Shown here: positions 55,504 to 64,000 of the stretch, piece after piece | Layout of the letters: every line of letters begins with the position of its first letter | Position numbering within the stretch: position 1 is the stretch's first letter | Assembly: GCA_023014365.1 (NCBI GenBank) | Contig: JAEBUN010000031.1 | Location: forward strand, 482,405 to 546,404 | Direction of reading: 5' to 3' | Length of the DNA: 64,000 bases | DNA from: Lepiota brunneoincarnata | Lineage: Eukaryota > Basidiomycota > Agaricomycetes > Agaricales > Agaricaceae | Made by a program: the position numbers and the translations under genes | Notes under the pieces: generated by a model | Databases searched by the model: none | Seen by the model: only the letters and a program-made list of their open reading frames with translations | What the model was told of the DNA's origin: nothing

Positions 55504-58500
55504 ATGGGACGAAAACGAGTGTCTCCCAACACCCCTCCCCCATCGGATAGTATTCACGATGGCTTATCCCGCCTGACTCTCAGCGCTCCGTCCCCTCCAG
55601 AATCAAGTCGTGATGACCTTCTCAACGAACTTCTGGCCATTCTCAAATCGACCAGCGCAAAAGCACAGGATGTTCGTCAGGAGCTCAACATCTGGAATAA
55701 AATCAACACACCGGTGCCATTGCACCAGACGTCAACCAGATTTTCCACAAGAAACGAAGCTTTGGCATATTTTCAAGAAGAGCTCCAAACTTTCAACCGC
55801 CTACGTCTTCGCCTCAACGGGTTATCTGATTACGGGAGCGCAGGCATTATCCATCTGAAACATGGATCCTTACAAGTCATTCAAGTGATTGTACCGATGC
55901 TTGAACGTAGGATAGAAGACTGGAAAGCGACTCCGAATCAAGAGCTTAATGCGCACAACACAGGTGAGTTTTTTTCCCTATTCAATCGCCGCATAGAGCA
56001 CTCATCAAAATCACTACTTCAGACCGTTATTTCGATCACCCCCTTCGACAGGCCAATCCCAGCATTATTATCATCCTATATCTAGCTGTTGCCCTTCACC
56101 TCCTTGCCTCGTGCTCTCGCTCAGTGAGCAACTTTTCTCTTCGGATGACAAAATTGGCTTTGCAATCTGCTTTTCATGACCACACACACAAACAGTTGTT
56201 TGATACAATCCCCAATGATGTTCGTGTCGCTCGGGCCAAATTTCTTATCGAGCCAACGGTCACCACTTATGCTACATGCCCTACGTGCCACTCCCTCTAC
56301 CCCCCCCTCACTCAGGGTGATCACCTGATCTACCCATCTCAATGTACCTTTGTTCGATTTCCTGGCCGTCAGCCTTGCGGAGCGAGGCTTTGCAAGCTTG
56401 GAGTTCGCGATGGTTTCAGTGTCCGAGTTCCAATCCGTCCCTACACGATGCAGAGCTTCACTACTTTTCTTGCCTCATTCTACACTCGCCCCGGCATCGA
56501 GGCCGCTATCCGGGCCACAAACCGCCCTCCAACGCAAGGCACGACCGTTCACGACATCATGCAGAGCCAAGGAGTTCGAGAGTTCCGTGATCACCAGGGC
56601 AACATCTTTGTTGACTGTGAAGGCGAGATTCGAACTGTCTGGAGTCTAAGTTATGACGCCTTCAATCCATTTCATAATAAAGCTGCAGGGAAATCGGTCT
56701 CTTGCGGGATCTTTGCCATGGTCTGCCTCAGTTTGCCCCCTGAACTCCGCTACAAGCCCGAGAACATATATCTCGTTGGCATCGTTCCTGGACCCAGGCA
56801 ACCCTCCGATGATGGGCTCAATTCATACCTGGGAGAATTAGTCAACACCTTAATTACCTGCTACATCGAAGGCACATGGTTCAGTCGAACATATGAGCAC
56901 CCGGAGGGACGCCGCTCACGGGAAGCTGTCATACCAAACGTCAATGATCTACCGGGGTCACGCAAAATTTCAGGATGTGCCGGTCATTCTGCCACTCGTT
57001 TTTGCAGCCTTTGCCATCTCCTCAAGAAGGACATAAATAACACTGACCGGACGACAAAAGCTTGGCAACCTGTGAACTTAACTGAGTTCCGGGATGCTGC
57101 AATCGCATGGCGTGATGCACCCAGCAAATCTCGTCGCGCCAAACTGTACAAACAGAATGGTGTACGATGGACAGAACTCCTCCGGTTACCCTATTGGGAT
57201 CCTACAAGGTATGTAGTCATCGACGGCATGCATAACCTTTTCCTTGGGCTTGTTAAACATCACTTCCGTGTCATCATTGGAATCAATTGGGAGGAACCTC
57301 TTCCGACAGACGACAATGACAATCTTCTACATAGAAAACCTCAAGAAAAGGAACTCGTGCGTGGCCGTCGGGTTCTTCAACGCAATCCAACTTCAGCGGC
57401 GCTCCACCATCTCTCGATCCCTGTACTTCGTACACTGTGCCAGGAGCATGGAGTTCAGATTCATCAAAACTCTAGGCGAAATCAAGAAGCTTCACTTCGT
57501 TTCTGCACTCCTTGTAAGTGTCCCCTCACAGTGCACCTGCACCCCTTATTGATATCCAGTAGGGTATAACTCAACCCGTCTCACCCCCCGCTGGTCTAGA
57601 AGATCACATGAACAATGATGACCATGACCTGCCTACTTTCAGTCTCGACGAGGACGAAGAGTCGGAAGAATTAACCACCTCCGGTCCTTTCATCTCATCA
57701 TCCGATCTCCTGCGAATCCAACAGAGTATTACGTCCATCTTACGCCCTACCTGGAAAACATGTCCCCCCTCCAACTTTGGTACTACCAGACACGGTAAAC
57801 TCAAGGCCGACGAGTGGCGAGCCTGCATAGAGTTTGATCTGCCTGTTGCTCTGATGAGAATGTGGGCATACCCTGCTAGACCGGAGGATTTCTCCAAAAT
57901 CAAGCAGCTTACTGTAAGAAGTACGCTCCTTCTTTCCATAGCCATACAGTATGCGACCTCACACACGATCACTGAAACTTGCGCCGATCGCTACCTGGCA
58001 ACTATGAGTGCCTATATCCAGACAATACGCCAAATACGACCAGGCATTGACCTTCACCCCATTCATCATAATGCCCTACACATCGACAAGTACCTTCGCT
58101 TATTTGGACCCATGCATGGATGGTGGATGTTCCCATTCGAAAGGCTCATCGGGCACCTACAGGGCCTGAACAGTAACTTTAAGATTGGTATGATACCTCT
58201 CCTTGTGTGCGAATCATACTAATCTAGCTACAGGAGAACTAGAAAGCACGTTGCTCAAATCTTTCTGCGCGGAGTCAGAGTTACGAGCTAGCTTAAGCCG
58301 CTTTGGTCCCAAATGCCTCAAACTTTCCGATGAAGTGACAGACATTCTTGGCCATTGTTTCCCCTTGCAGAAAATTGGCACACTCTCGGATGACACCACC
58401 ACCTTCGGCCAGTGTACGTACCCAAAGGGAGCGGGGAAGAAATTTGTACTTGACATGGATATTTGGAGGCAACTACAGGCTTATGACATCTCGAGCAAAG

Positions 58501-58935
58501 AAGCCAACCACTTTCCGAGATGTGTCATCAACGGTAAAGAATTCTCAACTACCTTCAGAACGAAGAGAAATAGTTATATATTTTTCTACTGTTCACGCAA
58601 CAAACAATTGGTTCCAGCCGTAATAAGGGCCATATTTGCCCCTGATATCAGCACAGACTTCTTCCTTGCAGTTCATCGATATCAACAACAGGTACCACTC
58701 GATTTCCTCAACGACTTTGAAGAGTTTGGTGCTGGTGCCTGGTTGAGCATAACAAATGCCGAGGTGGAAATTCTACCAAGCTCAACCACCATTTATGCGG
58801 CCATATCCTTCCTGTGGGAGAAGGACTGCCTGATCATGAAGCCAATTATTCAGGTATGCGTCCCCTTATCTGATCGTGTGACAACCACTGACCATCTTCC
58901 AGGAGATGTGCTCAACTCAAGCCATCGACAATTGA
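55504..58935 (+). CDS. Tnp2-family (Plavaka/CACTA-like) transposase
   Basis: Start at 55504 (MGRKRVSPNTPPPSD). Exon 1 (to 55963) joins in phase to 56023 (DRYFDHPLRQANPSIIII). A CxxC knuckle (TCPTCHSLYPP), RPYTMQSFTTFLASFYTRPG and VWSLSYDAFNPFHNKAAGKS, with a likely first catalytic Asp, follow. Then come GIFAMVCLSLPPELRYKPEN, a second CxxC (FCSLCHLLKKDI), and WTELLRLPYWDPTRYVVIDG with MHNLFLGLVKHHF (second catalytic Asp). After a SAP-like linker, the C-terminal half has MHGWWMFPFERLIGHLQGLN and LESTLLKSFC, as in Tnp2 proteins. Stop TGA at 58933-58935 (IIQEMCSTQAIDN). Near 57455-57475 the reading frame needed for the next splice (FVSALL, donor GTAAGT) differs by one from the upstream frame. A frameshift, or an undetected mini-intron, is therefore possible. 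It cuts and moves the surrounding element if active. Confidence 0.8.
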
Positions 58936-59116
58936 GCGGGTGTCACATGCGTGACAGGTCTAGGGCTGTGCAATGAGCGGGTCTCCTTGATCTGCGTAAC
59001 AATAATGATACTTGAATCAATGTTTATGTCTAATTGTTATACTATGCTATCACTACAATAACCAGATATGTATATAATATGGACATCTGTTGCCACCCCA
59101 TGCAGTCATTCCTACC

Positions 59117-60634
59117 ATGACGTCCAACACCTCCTATGTGAGTCTTGTAAATAATGTTCTTTCTACGTACCTGATAGGTGTCCAGTTCCAACACCGAAGG
59201 ACGCTATTACATCACACTAAACCAGTCAATGTTTTGAAGTTCAACCTCAATGGTTCAAAGCTTTTAAGCGCAGGTGTGTTAGAAACCCCAGGCACTCTCC
59301 ATACTCATTCTGATCATCCCAGGCGATGACGCGATGCTGGCCATCTGGAATGTAGGATCGGGTGCATTAGAATGGTCAACTTGTGTACCTGATAGTGGTG
59401 CTATCTGCTGTGCGGCATGGCTCCAGTTAACGGGTAATGGAACAGCTCAGTACATCATCTTTGGATGTGCAGATGGTTCCATTCACGTATACCAACAGGT
59501 CAAAGGACAAGACGATTTTGGGTTCATCTTCAAGACTACCGCTCATGAACGAGCTATTGAGGCACTCACAGTCGATGCTATAAAGCAGCGTTTGGCAAGC
59601 GCTGGTGCTGGACAAGTTAAGATATGGGATATGTTGTCGGATGGTAGATTGAGCCAACTCTTCCATTTCGCACTTCTAATTATTTTGTTGTAGGCAGTCT
59701 ATCACTTTTTGCAACATCAGCCACCCGGTCATCAACCCCCCGATCCATTGAATTCTTCGACAGTGGGAGGAAAGTTATCACCAGCTACCTGGAGACGCAA
59801 GAAATGTAACCATTGCATTTGTCTTGGGTCGATTGAGCTCTCACCTTATTCTCTTCCAGTGTTGTTTACCAACTACACCCATGGAAGACGGTTTCATGCT
59901 GGATGCTACCAACAAGAATGTAGGGCTCCTGTGGTACCACATACGCCCCAAGGATCTTACCAACTATTTAGTGGGCATGCTGTTGTCGTTGCAAGTGAAC
60001 GTATTCTCCTAGTTTCAAATCTCCTGAATGGGATCGATGCATACACGCTCCCCCCTACAAGAGCTATCAAGGTCTTCCGGCAGCATATTCGGTATAATGT
60101 ACCCCTTCTCGTGACGTCTGCGAAAGATGGCGAGCTAGTAGTGGTTGGTAGCGATGATGGCTTGGTTCGGATATATGATTACCGAAGCGGTACAGTATTA
60201 CAGGAGCTCCACCATGGTCCAAGTAAGGCCCCGATTGACTAGCATGACACTTTTGCTGATGTACCTATGCATAAAGTTGCTACCCTGGTTCAGATTGTGG
60301 ACGTGCGTATACACCTTTTCTAGACATTCTACGATTGAACCTCCACAGTCATTTACTTTGGGTGACGAAATCAGGATTGCTTCTGCAAGCAGCGATCCAA
60401 CGCAATCACAGGTGGATATCAAAATTTGGAGTGACAAGGTAAGCCATACAGTGCGTCTTTCTTGGCTTGTTATCAAGTATAGTATAGGTAGAAGCAGAGG
60501 TCCCCGAAACGAATACTCGGAAATCACTGGTGGCAATAATTTTTTATCTTACTGGGATCATTCTTGTTGGTGGTTTCTACCTGCGCAAAAAGTATCCCGG
60601 TCTGTTTGGTACAATCTCTTGGCCGTTACAATGA
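59117..60634 (+). CDS. WD40-repeat protein with C-terminal membrane anchor (plus copy)
   Basis: ATG 59117 (MTSNTSY), intron GTGAGT...GTGTCCAG, then FQHRRTLLHHTKPVNVLKFN and NGSKLLSAG. Next exon: GDDAMLAIWNVGSGALEWST, IIFGCADGSIHVYQQ, TTAHERAIEALTVDAIKQRL, ASAGAGQVKIWDM. Later exons: RSIEFFDSGRKVITSYLETQ, then INVFRQ-like blades and VVVGSDDGLVRIYDYRSG. The last exon ends in VAIIFYLTGIILVGGFYLRK (one transmembrane helix) and a short basic tail with stop TGA at 60632-60634. Blade order and the terminal membrane helix match the minus-strand copy at 49750-51593, so they are diverged paralogs on either side of the transposase. Some internal junctions are approximate. Confidence 0.65.
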
Positions 60635-60660
60635 AATTGTAAGATATGGGATAGTTCCTC

Positions 60661-61085
60661 CCCCCCCAGGGTTTCTCCGGGTGCTGGCAAGAGGTATTCA
60701 TCAAAAATGTCCAATTCATAACGATGCTTGACTGTGATGAATGCCAACAGCGCGCTTCACTTCCCGTTTTGAGTTTTTGGGAGGTCCGATGTAGATGAGC
60801 TGTCCAGGGGGCAAAGGGATACTGACTGGTAGCTTTAGCATAGACTGGAAGTCACCAGTAAATCTAGGCTTGCGTACGGGAGTGAAATTGTCACAACGAA
60901 TGAGAGTACAGAGATGGCTCAGCAGGTCGATGGCGTTGTCGTATGTGAGAACAACACCGGTAGAGGGAACTACATATCTCTCTCGTTCCACCAGATCGGT
61001 AGCATCTAACCAATCATAGAGGAACTTTTCATTCTCATGCTGCAAACACTGACTTAACTGCCTGCTCCTCGTTTCAAAATGTCAT
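60661..61085 (-). pseudogene. Dicer-like fragment (dimerisation domain), frameshifted
   Basis: The minus strand reads ERERYVVPSTGVVLTYDNAI then DLLSHLCTLI, FTGDFQSMLKLPVSIPLPPG, and YIGPPKNSKREVKRAV. This follows the pattern of the Dicer dimerisation domain (DUF283) after the helicase core in fungal Dicer-like proteins. At about 60750 the frame shifts by one and the homology continues as AFITVKHRYELDIFDEYLLP, ending near 60661. No helicase motifs, PAZ or RNase III domains are present. It lies 26 bp beyond the end of the WD40 gene, convergent with it, and 32 bp from the accessory gene stop. It is a captured or duplicated fragment and cannot encode a working Dicer, but antisense or small-RNA effects on a resident Dicer gene are conceivable. 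Confidence 0.75.
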
Positions 61086-61116
61086 GATAGCATAAGTATA
61101 TATGTACAAAAAAAAC

Positions 61117-63653
61117 TTAGAAAGACAATGATGAACGGACTGTGGACAGATATTCCTTGGACCATATCTCCAACTGTTTCTTCGCCTGCCGAACCTCACC
61201 ATATCCTCGCAGGTTATCTCTCCACTTGTTCACTGGGAGGGGCATTGGTTGGGGACTTCCTTGACAGATGCGGTTGACCCTGTTGGTGTAATACCTCTCA
61301 TCTAGGGCTGTCCACCGATGCTGGTGCATCCCACTTGATTCATAGGTAACCCGCAAAGGGAACCACGACACCTTCGAAATCTGGTTACCGTGCCCTAAAT
61401 TCGTTGAGTATTACATTTCCATTTGCAGCGCCTAAACTTACCAGTGAGTACAACATACAAGCCACAAAGCATCTCCTCCTCGTCAGTGCTCAGGTCATCA
61501 TCGAATAATTCCTTTCCGTCACTGTCAAACACAGAAAAACAATGCTGAACGTCTGGCTGCATTGTAGGGCCCTCTAAAGCTTCACTCAATCCGATGGTTT
61601 CTTTTGCTATGCGTCCCAAAAAGCCTCCACGAAGCAGGGCAGCCCGAGCATGACGTTGCCTGAGGAGCACATCACACTGGCGTCGGTAGTACTCGAAATC
61701 AATAGGAGTGAATTTTTCTTCAGCAACACGAAGAAGGGGAGGAGTTGGTAGAGTCTTTTCGCCCGGAAGACCTTCGAAATCAGCCTTCCATCGCAGTGTA
61801 TGAAACGCTATGCCATCCTCCAAAAGCATCATAACTATGTCCTTTTCTTGGAGCTTCTCATCCATGCGACAGATTGATAGTGCCACAGAAGCACTTGGAA
61901 CGGCAAGTTTCCAAGGAACTGTTGACATGTGACCAAAATCAAACATGTACAGCTGCACTCCATCGGAATTGGCTACAGTACGAATCAAATGAAGTCGGGG
62001 GGAGGAGAGTGGTACACGGTTTGCCCGAGAAAGGTCCCAGCTGTCCGAAGGGGGTTTGGATAATGGCGAGCGCCAAAAATGTCGAAGGAAGAGGATGCTT
62101 GATTTCGGGATGGGGCCACAATGAACCAAATCTGCCGCTGTGACATCAGTCAGTCCCACGAGAGTGATAAGGGCCCTGCATTCCGCCACACCCAGTTCTG
62201 CCTGAACACATTCAGGCATAGGCAGAGGGGGGACAAACCCAAAGTGTAGGCGCATGACGTTGAGCAGGACTATATTGTTATCATCCACAATTTGTTTAGC
62301 CGGTGATTGATCAACAATTGGCCTATTGTCCTTCAAGAAAGCAGTCTCCAAATCTCCTGTTGGTAATTCCCAGCCTCCGTCTACAACACACCCAGTGTCA
62401 AAGTCCTGCTCCTCAAACTCGTCATCATCCGGCGGGCCTAATTCATCCGCGCAATTCCATTCATTGTGAAAGGGATCATATCGCTTCTGTTGCGAGCTGA
62501 ACCCCATAAGCGTCCGAAAACGATCTTCGCGACGAACCAGACTCCGCGTGTAGGCATCTTGATCTTCAAAACTCCAGTCCCATACGTATACAGGTGCCGA
62601 GTTCGTAGGAGGATTCTTCTCCCGGTTTTCGCGTGCTTGGCGCTGGGTGGGCGTTTCCTTTTCCATCCGCTTTGCATTACCAGCTTCTCGGTTTGAGAAG
62701 AAAGTTTTCAAGATTTCCAGAGGGTCTGGGCGGTGGGAGCTGGGTAAAGGAGACATCATCGGGTCTGGGGAAGCGGGTGAAAGCGTGTCCGTTTCAACAT
62801 GGTGGGCGGGGCTGGGTGTAATCCAAGTCGTTGCCTCTTGCAGCTGCCATCCAGGGGGAGCCTTGAGAGGAAAGTCGGGATGTCGGCTATGGCTATCAGC
62901 TTCTTGGGCACCCCCATTTATACCAGACCGGGATGCCGCAGTAGATAAAGAACGACGCTCTGGGCTGAGCTGGGTTGACAGGAAAAGGAAGCAAAAGACC
63001 AACACGATCAACGATCCATGCCTTTTGCAACAAGGGAGACACTCGCAAACTATCGGAAATTGCCTGTCCTAAACGCATCTGGAGGGTGCGGACATACCAC
63101 ACTGGCGGCGATATTCCCTCGCGATGATTCGGGTCTGGGATTTTGCATATCATCCAGTACAACAAGCCAATCCAAACACCGAACCAGTCTCTACCTAAAA
63201 GAGCTTGCCTACGGGCAGCGTTTTCGGAGGGATGCCCGCGGTGGTAGTGAAAGTGATATGGCGGGTATGGACGGCGGTAATGAAGGGCATAATGTGAGCC
63301 CAATTCCTTGGTTACCCGAGCCAGTAGTTCGTCAATGACTAGCCACTGGTTTGCTAGGCTTTGTGGCAAGATATGCCCGACCGTGTCAATCTTCACCATA
63401 CGGCGAGGTATATAGGAGAGGATGTCGAACAGAACTCCGGTAAATGGGACAGGAACACGAGGTAGAAACCAAGCCACTCCGTTGCAGGCGACCACCAGCG
63501 TGGCCGCTGCATATCACTTGGAATAGATCCTCCAACCTTCAACAATCCTCCTACATCTTCTCCAGCATCGGGCAAAACCAATCGCAGACTGAGTTCGGAG
63601 AATAATACACCTGACCATCGAATAAGCGACACACGACCAGCTTCAGTTCCCAT
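61117..63653 (-). CDS. Large transposon accessory gene, possibly frameshifted
   Basis: Proposed start ATG 63653 (MGTEAGRVSLIRWSGVLFSE). The frame changes near 63500 (probably a short intron or indel) to ACNGVAWFLPRVPVPFTGVL, then ILPQSLANQWLVIDELLARV, WFGVWIGLLYWMICKIPDPN. At about 62915 the frame changes inside a run of five G (YKWG), and continues as GAQEADSHSRHPDFPLKAPP. It then runs openly for about 500 codons (VYVWDWSFEDQDAYTRSLVR, YDPFHNEWNCADELGPPDDD, LHLIRTVANSDGVQLYMFDF, EFYYRRQCDVLLRQRHARAA-like). The last intron GTAAGTTTAG...GAATTTAG leads to HGNQISKVSWFPLRVTYESS and a stop at 61117. It resembles large ORFs that accompany Plavaka-type transposases. Molecular function is unknown. 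With the G-run indel it would be a broken gene. Confidence 0.55.
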
Positions 63654-64000
63654 CCTAAACTGTATCCCGGTTAAACCGATCTACAATTCTGCTATCTGTG
63701 ATGGATATTCCGAAACACAGAGATAAAGGGGCGAAGTGATGAGGGTCGAGTGAAGGGGGAGCGGCGTCACGTTGAGGGGCGTTGATGAGTCACAATTGAT
63801 GTGATAAAAGTCACAGGAAATGTGACCCGCTCTTCTCTCAGCCCCCATCGCGACCACCGCTCCATCCTTCCTTCGCCTTACTCACCATCGTTTATGCCGC
63901 GCTCGGCGCAGAGTCAGACCCGCATATCTCGGAATATCCGAATATGCTAGTTCAGAGGCTCCATAGCCTACCGATGTGGTTTGGATTATCCATACACATC
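63654..64000. mobile_element. Right sub-terminal region of the transposon (inferred)
   Basis: It holds GGTTAAACCGATC at 63671, GATATTCCGA and GGAATATCCGAATATGC near 63705 and 63933, ATGTGACCCGCTCTTCTC at 63820 and TTTGGATTATCCATACACAT at the window edge. The same motifs occur at 49.1-49.55 kb. No coding signal is seen. The true end is probably beyond base 64000. Confidence 0.45.

Noticed and set aside
1..64000. CRISPR arrays, bacterial operons, rRNA or tRNA genes
   Set aside because: The sequence is eukaryotic with spliced genes. I found no regularly spaced repeats, rRNA blocks or tRNA cloverleaf that I could support.

Overview
The window looks like nuclear DNA of an agaricomycete (mushroom-forming basidiomycete). 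The genes are split by many short GT-AG introns of about 45-65 nt. The main protein families are basidiomycete types: NACHT P-loop NTPases, a Tnp2/Plavaka-like CACTA transposase with its usual companion ORFs, an F-box protein and Cys-rich secreted proteins. All exon structures were assembled by eye from splice signals and reading frames, without RNA or alignments.

Left edge (1-2.2 kb): a Ser/Thr-rich ORF and a secreted phosphoglycerate-mutase-like gene whose catalytic His is replaced by Glu.

3-42.6 kb: a tandem array of NACHT genes, called here A to H, all on the minus strand (starts near 5771, 10328, 13505, 21377, 25064, 29767, 33170 and 36932). A diverged, apparently intact homolog (gene I, 37276-39718) is on the plus strand, and a 5'-truncated copy (J) lies beyond it. 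Each complete unit has five exons and the same domain order: short N-terminus, NACHT core with Walker A GPAGVGKS and Walker B LDALDE(L), then a conserved C-terminal region without ANK, TPR, WD40 or LRR repeats. Unit C is split by a solo LTR, unit H has a one-base frameshift, and J lacks the P-loop. A and J are joined to a proline-rich tail taken from a second gene family. Relics of that second family (ectodomain-like pieces upstream, Pro-rich tails downstream) recur between the NACHT units, as do several non-coding repeat blocks. Five unit promoters carry a TTACGTAA (bZIP/YRE-like) site 110-145 nt before the ATG. The array also holds two solo-LTR families, and one LTR copy is nested in a CACTG-ended MITE next to a small secreted Cys-rich gene.

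42.6-49 kb: an oligopeptide-transporter remnant, a divergent pair of small genes (44612-45239 minus; 45369-46242 plus, SAP-like) and an F-box gene (46620-48520).

49-64 kb: a probable large Tnp2-class transposon. Regions with shared sub-terminal motifs lie near 49.1-49.6 kb and 63.7-64.0 kb. Between them are two WD40 genes with C-terminal membrane anchors, a repeat-rich accessory ORF, the transposase (55504-58935), a small gene paralogous to the one at 44.6 kb, a frameshifted Dicer (dimerisation-domain) fragment, and a large accessory gene with frameshifts. The right end of this element probably lies beyond the window.

Overall this is a fast-evolving immune-receptor-like (NLR/STAND) cluster shaped by tandem duplication, gene conversion, transposon insertion and gene fusion, next to a cargo-carrying DNA transposon.
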